Assembly: GCA_932521025.1 (NCBI GenBank)
Contig: OW051471.1
Coordinates: forward strand, 3,100,001 to 3,164,000
Length of the DNA stretch: 64,000 bases
Direction: 5' to 3'
Origin: Oscheius onirici
Lineage: Eukaryota; Nematoda; Chromadorea; Rhabditida; Rhabditidae
Under the pieces are notes generated by a model that was not told the DNA's origin, did no database searches, and saw nothing but the letters and a program-made list of their open reading frames with translations. The position numbers and the translations under genes were made by a program. The stretch's first letter is position 1; each line of letters starts with the position of its first letter. This document shows positions 45,525 through 56,626 of this stretch, one piece after another.

Positions 45525-47308
45525 TTAACGAGAAGTGTTGACCTCGCAAAAGTTGAACATGTCGTTGGTCTGCTGGGTGACGCGGACGAAGGTTGTTCGC
45601 TTCGACAGTTCCTTCAGCTTGCCCGATCCGGTATAGGTACAGGCCGACCGGATTCCGCCCAAGATGTCGTAGATGGTCGTGTTCACGTCGCCTCTGAGAT
45701 TGCGGTGGTAATTTGAAAATGGACAAGAAGAGCATACCTGTAAGGCATCTGAATGGTCTTGCCCTCGCTGGCACGGTACTCGGCAACCGCTCCGACATGC
45801 TTGATCATGGCCGTGTCGGAGCTCATTCCGTAGAAGAGCTTGAACTTTTTGCCTTCGCGTTCAATCAGCTCGCCACCGCTCTGGTCGTGACCGGCAAACA
45901 TGCCTCCCAGCATGACAAAGTCGGCTCCGGCACCGAAGGCCTTGGCCACATCTCCCGGATTAGTACAGCCGCCGTCACTGATGACGTGTCCATTCAGACC
46001 GTGGGCGGCGTCGGCACATTCCAGGACCTGAAATGAGATGGATAGGTCGGGGTTTTAGACTGCTGGAATACTGCGAGAGATATAGATTAGTGCTAAAACT
46101 GAGCGTCTGTTACAGTACCTACTGCTCTACAGTCTGAACGTTAAAAAGGGAGCCTTTCTGTTTGAGAAGACAGCTCTGAAAAATTGTGAAATCTACAGAT
46201 ACTGTTGTATCAAGTCAAGTAAAGTTCATCCTATTCTACCCGACACGAGAGAAGACCAGTAACGGGCCTAAGGTAATGTCTGCACAGAGTTTCAAGGTTC
46301 TTGTCACGATCAGCCTCAGATTCAGTTCACGCTGTTGTCTCTAGAAAAAAAGAACTCTCGACTAACAGCACTGAGCTGAGGATATCCGACTCCGGTCTTC
46401 TTCCTGGTGGTGCAGACGGATCCCGGTCCGATTCCGATCTAAATTTTCTTCAGTTAGAACCGAATAACGGGATACCTTGATGATGTCAGCGCCAGTGATC
46501 ACCAGCTCCTCGACCATTTCTCCAGTCACGACATTTCCGGCGATGATCGTGTGGCGATCGTACTTTTCACGGCACTGACGGATAAAGTTCACAAAGGTCT
46601 CGCTGTAGCCGTTGGCCACGTCGACGCAGATGTATTCGCAGGGGACAACGTCCAGAATCTCCTGGAGTTTCGTCCAGTCAGCAGAAGAGATTCCAGAAGA
46701 GACAGCAGTGTGGCTGAGGACGTCAGTGTCCTTGTTCGAGTCGGTGAAGGACTTCCACTCGTCGACCTAAAATGACGGTGATTAGGGTTTAAAGGACTGT
46801 GTGTTTTATATAACAAAATGATTTGTGATAGCCCCCCAGTCCGAAACCGCGAAGGCAAAAGCCTTGGAAGTTCATACAGGGCTAGGAGATTAGGCATACT
46901 GTAGCTGTTCAAAGGTACATGCTCATATAGTTCTAGAACATTCCCATCCGTTCGTTTAAAAATCTTCCTCTTTGCTTGACTAGAAATGACTTTCCAGTCT
47001 CCCATGACCAGTCATCTGTCTGTGCGCTGACTAAACCTCTGTCCCCGACATTTTCCCAGACTCACGGTGTAATGCTTGTGGATACAGGTGAACATCTTGT
47101 TAGAAGCGAGAGCCGTAGCCATCTCGAAGGTTCCAGTCGTGTCCATGTTGGAAGACATTACAGGGACTCCGGTGTAGCTCTTCTTCGAGTTGCGGAAGGT
47201 GTACTCGCGGACCAGATCGACATCGGCTCGACTCTTCAGAGTCGACCGCTTGGGACGGATGAGGACATCCTTGAAGTCGAGCTTCGGCTCGGTCTCGATG
47301 CGAGGCAT
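45525..47308 (-). CDS. GMP reductase
   Basis: This enzyme converts GMP to IMP with NADPH in purine salvage. Five exons, starting at ATG 47308: [20 protein letters not shown] to 47066; 46766 to about 46475 ([37 protein letters not shown]); 46438 to about 46370; 46029-45738 ([35 protein letters not shown]); and the last to 45525. The catalytic-loop cysteine is intact in [18 protein letters not shown], and the C-terminal GGIRSACTY motif is present. All sequence blocks of the animal GMPR family are there in order and length is near the usual 345 residues. The CBS domains of IMP dehydrogenase are absent, which rules that enzyme out. Confidence 0.95.
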
Positions 47309-48627
47309 TACTGAAAGTGGCGAAGAGTGGAATCGAAGAAAAAAGGCAAAAGGTGCGAGTTTATGAATTGGGAGATAAGGAGCGGTCAGAACGATAAGAG
47401 ACAAGTGAATAGACGAAGCGGCTCTCGGAATTTCGGACAGGAACGCGACGCGGACAGGGAGAGAGAAAAGCGCTGGCGTCGATGAGTATGATGCCATCAG
47501 AAAATCGATTTTTCGGTACAGGTGAGAGAACAAGGAAGATCAGTAGAGATAAGAGAGTACATGAGTGTTGGGGACAAGTCACTGGTCTCAACTGGAGGCC
47601 AAGGGGACTGAACAGACTTTGCAAGGCTGGATTATGGTCAATAGGCTCAGAAAGAGTGTATAATGAATTTAGAAAGATGGTCAACGGATGAGGAGGGCAA
47701 GTACCGCCCTCTTGTCTGACCCGCCTCCTGACCTTTCAGAGCTTGCGAAACGTGTTGACCCGAGGGAATATGCAGGATGTTGTATACGATCGGATAGTTT
47801 TGACAGAACCGAACGGAGACGGAAAGCAAAACTGATCCGAAGCATTTGAAGAGTCTGTGAAACTAGGGTGAAGAAAGTGAACTTAAGTTTGGGAGAAATA
47901 CGAATTTTAAGAAATACGAACGTATATTAGGAAAGTGTTGGCTGAGTATCCAATTTCTGCGTTAGTAAGATACGCGGAGTGAAAAGCTATATGGCTTCGG
48001 TTATCCCTCTTCTTTGCCGAGTGACTCTGCTGGATTCATTGGAACAGTTAGATACGAGTCCAAAGAAAGTGATCTTTCTCAAAAACAACGCTTTGGAAGA
48101 GCCTCGTTCTCTTGGCTGGAAATCGATATGTAGTTCTCATTGAACATAGTGTATCGAAACAGGCCATCTGGTGAACACCTGCACCCGAAAAAGATTCCAA
48201 AAGAAGGAGCTAACAAGGATAAAATATAGTTCAGACTCTGGGGAAGCGTCTAGCATTTTGTGATAACTCACAGCCACCTCGTACCAGGGAAAGTGCATTT
48301 GATCACACGGCATATTTTTTTTGCAATTTTGAAGGGTAAAATCTCAGCATAATTCCTAGCCATCTATCGATTTCCCAGGGAAATGACCTCTCAGACATAA
48401 TTATAGGTCGATAAAGTCTGTAGGAGGGGCGATAGAGGGACTGAACTCTCCTCAGTTCCAATTATATAGATTCTGGTGAAAATAATCAAAAAGAAACTAT
48501 AAGAAAATATGAATATGTTATTCAAATAGCAAGGACGCAATTACGTCTGACGAGCTGACTACCATTTCTCCCTCGTGACGTCAGGTCATTGTCAATCTAG
48601 TCCAATTTCTATCTCCCTTCACAAAAC
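47309..48627. other. Intergenic, no gene supported
   Basis: This region contains the GMP reductase upstream region and the leader of the GID8 gene. A single MITE-like end (GCTGAGTATCCAATTT) lies near 47941. Minus-strand open frames at 47361-47684 have no start or family match. Confidence 0.5.
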
Positions 48628-51034
48628 ATGTCCAGACCGAATCGTTCCGATTCCGACTCTTCCAGTAGTCTGAGCAGTGGACGAGTGGCTGTCGCTGAAG
48701 AAGGTGAGTTTAAAATGAAATTACATTTTGTTTGGTTAGAAAAAGTAGATTTCTCTTTCAGAAGACGTCGAAATTGAGGACAATTCTCCGCTGCAGGAGG
48801 AAAACCCTTCAGGTACAGTATTTTTCTTTTGCTTTTTTCAGCATTTGAATAATAGTTTTTATTCATTTTGTTCTGACGCACAGCTCTCTTTGTCGTCTTT
48901 TCATTCAAACTGTAGTCCTGGAAAGTTTCGATATAATGTAGCCAAGTTCTCATCTTTGCTGAGTGATGAAAGCCCAAACTGGCGAAGATAATCTCCTCAA
49001 ATTCTCAAGTTATAGCCAACTTTCGCAAAAAGATGTTGAGATCACTAGTTAGTGGACTGAGATGCATTCTATCAAGTAATTCTGCTAAGAGTTACGTACT
49101 TGGAGAGATTCGAAAAAGGTGAAGCTGAAATTGGATCCTGTAGTTCAGAGAACAAAACGTCTAGATTCCTGATTTCCAATCCTTAATACTCTATTGGTTA
49201 GATCATCTGGATTTATAGACCAGGTATACCAGTTGGATTCTTCCGGATCCAAAAAAATATGGTTCTTAGTCGGTCTATGCCACAAAATTCGCTTGGAAAG
49301 AGTTATGAGACGTCAATAGTTTGCCCACTAAACTAGTCTATGCTTGACAGACAACAGCTTGCTTTCCAACTCTTTCCGATCCAACAAATAGCATCCAGTT
49401 TTCAGCCGACCTTCCCAGTCATTCCCGTCAGCGTCGAACCTCTTCCAGTTCCTGGGGAAGCAGTATTCCAGACGCCCCGATATTTGAGGAGGAAGAGGAT
49501 CTTGAAGAGGCCTACGTAAGAAATCTCTTCATTTTGAATACTCTCCCTGATTCAGAGGAATCAGCCACAAGACGAACAGGGGATCCCTGACGCCATCATC
49601 ACTCCGGTGAGACCAGTAATTGGACCGAGAAGTAGAGGAGTCGAGAGGGTTCATGGAAGGTGACTCGGTTTAATTTTACTGATGTTTTAAGCTGGCTTTA
49701 GATCACCGTTTGATATCCCGACCACCACCGTTCCACAGAAATTTGTGCCGAAAAAGCAGAGTAAGAATACCTTTATTTTCCAGTTTACAATAACCATAGT
49801 TCTCCGAGATCCTACATCAAAGGAAGCCTGTAGACTAATGATCGATTACCTCATATCTGAAGGCTACAAGGATGTGGCTCAGATGCTCTGTAGAGAGGCG
49901 GAGCTGGAACTACCGACTGATCAGATCCGTCATCTGGATGGGAGAGTGGCCGTGCGAGAGGCTATCGTGTCTGGAGACATGAAGGAGGCCATCAGATTGG
50001 TGAGAGATTTTGTTCTTGTCAAGAGAGTGGGGAATGTTCCGAAGATTGGAAATGAGAGGACAGGAATAATTGAAAGATAACTTTACTGATCGATTTTGTT
50101 TAGTTTACAAACTTACCATATAAGTTTGATAGGATAGTTTCAGTGGAGTTATTGGGACGAATTCCGGTGGCTCCCGGACCTTTGGTACAAAATTGGCAAG
50201 AAATCATAGGGGAGAAGCAAAACTTTCAAACTTTGTACTGCTGTAGATGTCCAAATTTTTCGAAGCTCAATAGGACAGTCGCAATTTTCGCTTGAGTATC
50301 TGTAGGAAAATCGTTGTTGAGGCCATCCTTCAGCAGCGAAGAAGACAAAGAAAATAGGAACAGCTGAAAATGGACGAACAAAAGGTGAATTAATCTAGTA
50401 GTGCCTTTTAGATAAAGAAATTGAAGCGGTAAACGAGCCAAAACCTCATTCTATCTCATTAATAGCGGAAAGCCGAAACTTCCGACTTTTTTTTCACATT
50501 CACTTCCAGATCCAAGACCTCTGCCCCGGAATGATGGAGTTCGACGTCAATGTTCGCTTCAATCTGCATCAACAGAATATGATCGAAATGATCCGGAAAA
50601 GGTAAAACAAATCTTACGGAAGCGAACACTTTTCCAGGTCGACAGACGAAGTGCTGGCTTATGCTGAAGAGCACGTTTCTACCGATCAAGAGCTCGACGT
50701 TGATCATCTAGATCGTCTTGAGAGAACTGTCGCTCTTCTCGCCTTCGAGGATCCCGCGGAGAGTCCTTTCAACGACACTCTAAGCATGGATCATCGTCAG
50801 AAGATCTCGACTGAGATCAACAGCGCCATCTTGAGATTCCAGAACCGGCCGTCGGCTCCGAGACTCGAGGCGATCCTTCGGATGGTCACTTGGGGACAGC
50901 GGCAGCTCTTGGAAAAGCATGCCGGGAGAACTTTCAATGGTCTGGACGCCTTCAACATCAGCAACTATCTCTTCAACGGGGCCCGTCCACAATTCACGAG
51001 CAGGCCCAGTAGCGACTACGGCACGTCTATCTAG
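48628..51034 (+). CDS. GID8/TWA1 homologue, CTLH ubiquitin-ligase subunit, long N-terminus
   Basis: This is a scaffold subunit of the GID/CTLH E3 ligase. From ATG 48628 a Ser/Glu-rich extension of about 130 residues (MSRPNRSDSDSSSSLSSGRV; FEEEEDLEEAY) is spread over several small exons. The LisH domain follows (SKEACRLMIDYLISEGYKDV), then the CTLH part (VAVREAIVSGDMKEAIRL; FNLHQQNMIEMIRKR) and the CRA region (LERTVALLAFEDPAESPFND, RFQNRPSAPRLEAILRMV). All match GID8 in order. Animal GID8 is normally about 228 residues, so the N-terminal extension is unusual. Exons between 49745 and 50635 are joined by ordinary GT-AG introns in matching phase. Confidence 0.9.
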
Positions 51035-51206
51035 CTATAAACTATGTGTGTGATTAATTGTACAGAAAGTGAAGCTTCTGAAGCTTGAAATAGGGATTTT
51101 ATCTCAACTCAAACACAACTTTGACGGGGTTGCAAATTATGTACACGGGAAGAAATTCTAAACTAATAGAAATTTGATTACGGTAGTATCTTAGAGGGAC
51201 TTTTTT

Positions 51207-52717
51207 TTAGAGATTGAAGTGTTGCTTGAATTCGTCGGACAAGATGGAAGTATTGAGCGGCTCGTGATGTGGCTCTCCTTTGCGGATGTGAATGCTCCCG
51301 GAATCGCCGTCTTTGAGATTCTGGACGAGGCCGTTGAGGATGTAGTGAAGGAATTCGAGACATCTGTTGTGGGCGCCGCCAAGATACTTGGGCAGGTCGG
51401 CGACCTCGACGGTTTCACACTAGAGTTAATTGTTTGGTTTGAGCACGATAGGAAGCAAACCTTTCTGACAATTCCTTCCAGGTCTCGATTTCCAACGAAG
51501 AGCTTCTTGACACCGGTCAGGCGATTCTGAAGCCACCAACGAAGATAGTTGCTCACCATGAAAGGATGATTGATTCTATCCACACGGCGCGTTTTGATTT
51601 GGACGTAGTTTTTGTCTGAAACAAAAGGTTAGCTATGTCTAGGAAATCAGGCCGGTGTGCTAGTTTTGTGAACGTCATGCGTGGCAAGGGTGGCCACCGA
51701 GCTCGTGTATGAAAACCAAGTTGGAGCGCTACCTTTTTTCTTTTTTAAAGTTCTCACAGCGCCGATTTTTAGTCCCAGAACCCACTAAGATGCCTATGCT
51801 CCAGGCTTTGCAGCTAAATTCATCTTCCTCTAACCATGCGTTATACTGACACCGACATTCGAGTCCAGCTATTTCATCCTACGTGCCCGATGCTCACAAA
51901 ACCGGCACAGCTTGGACATTTGCACAACGAATCGATCAAGATTGACGAAAAATTTACTTTCATCAACGGCATCAATCTCTCCGCTGTAGAAGAGCCTAAT
52001 TGGATCATAGCCGTGCTTGTCAGTCAAATCAGCTTTGACGAGAAAACGTGTGAAGGTCGTGAACTTGTTCTGCAAAATAATATCGTACAGCAAACTTGAA
52101 GACTTTTACATAAAAATTTTCCTCAAATTTCTCCTTCTCGACTTCTGTACTCGGTGAGGAGACGACGTATTCTTCAAAACGGTTTCCCCAATACAACGGT
52201 CGGCCCAGCATGTTCCTGTCTATCTCTCTCAAAGTTAATGTGTTGTGAAAAATCGGCTATTTTACCTTTCTTTACAGGCGTTTACGAAAATTACGCCTCC
52301 TCTTTTTTCGCAGGCAAACGACACGTCGCCTTTTATTCCGAGAAACTTGGCCATAGCGATGTCGGTCAAAAGACCTCGTCTGGCGACAATTTGAGCATTT
52401 TCAACTGCCTAAAAGTTTATGTTTGCTATAATCAAAAGTGGTAGAAACCTTTACAATATTTCCTTCGGGGCTTCGTCGAATAATAGCTCGCCAAAGTACA
52501 TCGATTCCGGCTCGCTCTCTATCGACGCGATGTTCGTTGTAGCCCTCATTCAAATCCAGATAGCACGCTCCTTTGAGAAGAGATTCGTCGATTACACGGA
52601 AACCTGTTGTAGATTATGAAAACCTTGTAATAGGTGAAAATTACTTGATGTATGGAGTTTAACTTCGGCGGAACCAGCTAGCTCAAGATACGTGTCGACT
52701 ACGGTTGTCGAAATCAT
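51207..52717 (-). CDS. DXO/Dom-3 family decapping exoribonuclease, altered E-x-K motif
   Basis: The family removes incomplete or NAD caps from RNA and degrades it 5'-3'. Exons on minus: 52717 onward (MISTTVVDTYLELAGSAEVK), then FRVIDESLLKGACYLDLNEG; AVENAQIVARRGLLTDIAMA; EIDRNMLGRPLYWGNRFEEY; NKFTTFTRFLVKADLTDKHG; KNYVQIKTRRVDRINHPFMV; and the C-terminal exon 51419-51207 ending SDEFKQHFNL. Family motifs seen are the RGLLT patch, YWGNRFEEY, YSGEIDAVDE (metal-binding E and D) and NRLTGVKKLFVGNRD. The usual E-L/I-K motif reads Q-I-K, so a metal-binding glutamate appears to be glutamine. The first intron is best read as 41 bases (GTAATT...CAACAG). Family call is firm; activity is doubtful. Confidence 0.88.
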
Positions 52718-52772
52718 GCTGGAATACGTCTATGATTTTATACTTTTGTTTGAGCGAACAAGAATTGTTCTA

Positions 52773-53195
52773 CAGACCTGCTAATAATTATTGACCCCTT
52801 TTGGGCATAACTTTTTTTTTCTGAATGAGATATCGACATCGGCTTTCTGGGCTCCATTTCTCTACGTCTGGGCTACTATGGGTCAAAAAATCAGATATCG
52901 AGGTGATTCCTGCGATTTTTTGCAGAGTTTCTGATCAGTGTCCTTCATAGACCTCTTCCTATATCCCAGCCTTCTTAGATAAAGGAATTCCTCCAATTGT
53001 GCACCTCATGTACCTAGGTGATACCAATTACCGCGCCAAGTTTCAGACCAAGCCTTTCGGCCATCCTTGAGGAAAGTGTTTCGCAAACTCCCATTTTCTG
53101 ATTTTTTGACCCGATGTAGAGAAGTGGGGCCCAGAAAGCCGATATCTCATTCAGACAAAAAGGTATGACCGGGTCAATAATTATTAGCAGGACTG
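52773..53195. mobile_element. Mariner-like MITE with TA flanks
   Basis: The ends are inverted repeats of about 90-100 bases: CAGACCTGCTAATAATTATT on the left, and, reverse-complemented, CAGTCCTGCTAATAATTATT on the right, each continuing GACCC and later GGCTTTCTGGGC. TA lies directly outside both ends. The CAGT start and TA target fit Tc1/mariner elements. No transposase frame is inside. A related end lies at 59601. Confidence 0.85.
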
Positions 53196-53337
53196 TAGTA
53201 TGAAAAATTGCTTTTTTCTGTCGGTGTGATGCTGTGAACGTATCTCAAAAGCTTAGCAGAGAATAGAGGCAAAAAACGATGTTTTTTTTTACTATGAAAG
53301 GAGAAGAAAGAAGTGGGAGGAAAAAAGGATCGGCAGG

Positions 53338-53398
53338 TATTTGAAACGTCGTTTCGCGGCAAAAAAACACACAAAAAGGCGGCCATTTCAAACACCAA
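53338..53398. mobile_element. 61-base double-ended remnant upstream of the PAPS transporter
   Basis: GGTATTTGAAACGTCGTTTC at one end and, reverse-complemented, GGTGTTTGAAATGGCCGCC at the other are the two termini of the long-repeat element at 42814-43953 with the whole interior lost. It sits about 90 bases before the transporter ATG, so it may be part of its promoter. Confidence 0.7.
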
Positions 53399-53488
53399 AC
53401 ACATTGTGCTCTCATTTTTTGTCTCGTCTCGCTACTCTGTTCCTATTTCTTTTGCTAAAAAACAAGGTCCACTTTGAAATTTCAGAAA

Positions 53489-55115
53489 ATGAACGAAGAC
53501 TGGGCATGGTCATCTCGTCTCGTCAACATTTTCACCACATATGCTACCGTGCTGTTGCCGATAGCTCTTTTCGTCATATGGATTCGGAGGAAAAATGCAC
53601 GCGGAGACTTCACGCCACGGACAATCTTTTCTCGCTTTATGGAATCTTTTGCCCTCGGAGCAAATAACTACGCGATTTCGATTCCCACAAAGGAAAATAT
53701 GAAAAGTACGGAGAAGAGCTTCAAGGTTTTCATTCGAAAATTTTGAAATGTATTAACTATTTTAGTCCGACTGCTTGAGGCTGTTGTTTTTCTCGGTCGG
53801 AGTCACATTTCCTCTCTGGCTGATGGGTCTTCTCCAGGAACGAATCGTAGCCCATGCCTACAAGCGGCTAGAAGATCCCGCCGTAGAAGAATACTTTCAC
53901 GACATGCAATTTCTCGTCTTTTCAAATCGGCTCTTTGGCTTCATTCTATCCGGCGGTCTTCTCTTCCTCACCAGACGAACTCAGCCAATTCACGTGCCCC
54001 CGTACTACATGCACAGTTTCACTTCGATAGCCAATATCATGGCTTCCTGGTGCCAGTATTCAGCCCTCCAATTTGTAACCTTTCCCACGATGACCATTTC
54101 GAAAGTAGCCAAGGTATCAGTGATTCTTATTGCTGACAAATACTCTTTTTTAGGTTGTTGGCACGATGATAATGAGCACATTATTACGAGGAAAGAGCTA
54201 TTCTTTGAGTGAATACATCACAGCCGGTGGAATTGCCTTCGGAGCCGGTCTATTCCTCGTTCATACGGTCCCTAATCACAGTCAGGTCACTTCAACTACG
54301 GTGTGTTCTTCGTTTACGTATAGCCCGTTTTTGTGTATATGTCCGTTGCCATTAGGTCGTGTTTGCCAAATGTTTCGGTGCCAACAGTGGCATTAGTCGT
54401 GCTTCCTCTAAAAAAAATGATACCGCACTCATTATCTGATGAGACCAGTTTGCTCAAGTTCAGCACATAGATATTGGGTCCGCAATCGAATTCAGTTTGT
54501 AGCGGCATGACTTCACAACCCATGCTTGTGCGTAGAATTTGAGCGAACGAGATCTAGACGATTATGCTATCGCTCCTTATTTCCAACCTAGCTATTTTCA
54601 GGTCTCGGGATTTATTCTCATAGCCGGCTATCTCATCTTCGATTCATTCACAGTGAACTGGCAGAAGTCTCTCTTCAACACGAAGCCGAAAGTTTCAAAA
54701 GGACAGATGATGTTCGGCGTCAATGCCTTCAGTGTCCTCCTGTCTTTGGTCTCACTGCTTGAGCAAGGATCTTTTCTCCCAGCCATCGATTTCGCTCTCA
54801 ATCACGAGCACTTTGTCCGGCACAATATTCTGATGAGTCTCTGTGCCGCCATCAGTCAGCTCTTCATCTATGCCACAATAGACCGTTTCGGCCCTGTTAC
54901 GCTATCCGTCATGATGACTATTCGCCAGGTTAGAATTCATATGTTTCTTTGTCTACATCAAATTTCAGATGGGATCAATCTTGCTTTCTGTCGTAGCTTT
55001 CGGGCATCACATTCCGGCCATTGCCAGTTTCGGTCTCTTCATAGCCTTCGGCTGCCTCTTCCTCGACATCTACATCCGCTATTTCAAAAAATCTCCTCAC
55101 AGGTGTCTCAATTAG
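53489..55115 (+). CDS. PAPS transporter, SLC35B2/B3 type (Golgi)
   Basis: It carries the sulfate donor PAPS into the Golgi. The ATG at 53489 follows TTTCAGAAA, a likely trans-splice acceptor. Exons encode an N-terminal segment (MNEDWAWSSRLVNIFTTYAT), then PLWLMGLLQERIVAHAYKR, the signature PPYYMHSFTSIANIMASWCQ and FVTFPTMTISKVAK, VVGTMIMSTLLRGKSYSLSE, GYLIFDSFTVNWQKSLFNTK and TLSVMMTIRQMGSILLSVVA, ending SPHRCLN. About ten membrane spans are expected. The order and motifs match animal PAPST1 closely. The intron at about 54300-54600 could include an alternative in-frame exon (DLDDYAIAPYFQPSYF). A partial copy lies at 42.5 kb. Confidence 0.92.
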
Positions 55116-55558
55116 TCCCCTACTTTTTTTACCCGTAAATGTACAATTTGAAATTCTAATGAACAGTAATTATTTAAAAAAAGCTCATTTATAGCGGAAC
55201 TGTTGTTAAAACGACCTCTGAGTGCGGTACTTTTCCTCGGTTCTTTCATTACGCGATGTTTTCGTTCCTAGATTTCTTGATACTCGAAACTCTTGAAAGA
55301 GAGAAGAGGCATATTTATATCATGGAAAAGAAAAAAAAGAAGAAAAACCTTTTTTTTTGTAAAAAGTCTGGTCATTTTCGAGGGTATCGAAACCGCACCA
55401 GATCATGAAAAACTAACTTTGAGCGCTGCGAGACCCAAGGTTACTGTCGATTCGTTTCCTAAGCCGTTGGTTCGGTTGCCCTGATTTTTTAGTTCGTTGT
55501 TTTCCCTTTGTGCAGTCTTTTTCCCCAAACACAACTTTTACACGATGGTTTTCAGAAA

Positions 55559-56237
55559 ATGACAGCTGACAGAACGTTCCTGTTCTCCTCCCGCGATGGC
55601 CAAAAAATCACTGTTCCGGAGAAGGCTGCTCTACTCTGCACTGTCGTCCAGGATATGGTGAAGGTATGTGTTGATTTTCTCGCAGCTGATAAAATGCCAC
55701 ATCAAGATTTCTTCAATTCATTATTCCTATTAAGAACCTCGAGTTGACCGAAGATGCCGAGGTTAAGGTTACTAATGCCTCTATCGACATTCTCAAAAAG
55801 GTGAACCATATTTTTACACTATGAACAATGATGGTTTCAGGTTGTTGACTGGCTCAAGCATCATCAAGACGATCACAGCGTCAACATAATTGATCCTGAG
55901 GACCGCGACGCCACCAACGTGCCGGAATGGGATAAGAATTTCTTGAATGTTTCCCAGCTCGCTCTCTACGAAATCATTCTCGTAAGTTTTAAGCTTCATA
56001 TTCGTGCATATGTCATTTTGTCAGGTTGCTAATTTCCTCGACGTCAAGGGCCTCATGGAATATTGCTGCAAAATGATCGCTCACACTCTCAAGGTGATTG
56101 TCTATGGCTGTTCGTTTCAAATCACTTTTTAGGGAAAGACACCCGAAGCCCTTCGTACCAGCTTCAACGTCCCGCCTGATTTCGCGCCTGGAGAAGAAGA
56201 ACAGATTCGTCGAGAGAATGCCTGGTGTGTTGATTGA
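55559..56237 (+). CDS. skp1: SKP1 homologue, SCF ubiquitin-ligase adaptor
   Basis: It links F-box proteins to cullin 1. Five exons (55559-55663, 55735-55800, 55841-55981, 56025-56093, 56133-56237) give 161 residues, the normal size. The BTB/POZ-like part ([30 protein letters not shown]) is followed by the F-box-binding helices ([40 protein letters not shown]) and the family end [13 protein letters not shown]. All introns are 39-71 bases and phase 0. AATAAA follows at about 56299. In nematodes SKP1 is often a multigene (skr) family, so this may be one of several. Confidence 0.95.
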
Positions 56238-56626
56238 TCCTTTCATTTCGTCTTGTTCCGTTTTAATATTTGTAAATATCTCCAGTTGTTTTTCACGAAT
56301 AAACTTCGGCTATCATTCATTGGTGTTGTTTTGCACTCGTGACAATGAGGCGGGTCTTCTATCTTCAACGGAACCATAGTGAAAAAGTGTTGCCCTTTTC
56401 CCAAAATAAACGGCTTTTTTTTTTGCTTGTCCAGCAATTTGACAGGTCGATGACGTGGTAAAAACGCTCCATTATCAACCACTGGTGGCATTCAAATCAG
56501 AACAAAGGGCATGTGTTCTTCCTGGCGTGTTTTTCGGGGAAAACGGAAGAGTACAAGTCGCTTCTCATGTCTTCTCTTTCCTATCGTTTTCGAGCCCACT
56601 TAGCTTCCATTCTTTCTTTTATAGTC

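Noticed and set aside
52604-52623. A 20-base GT-AG intron in the DXO gene
   Set aside because: It restores the frame, but a nearby consensus donor (GTAATT) gives a 41-base intron in the same phase with the same acceptor, the usual size here.
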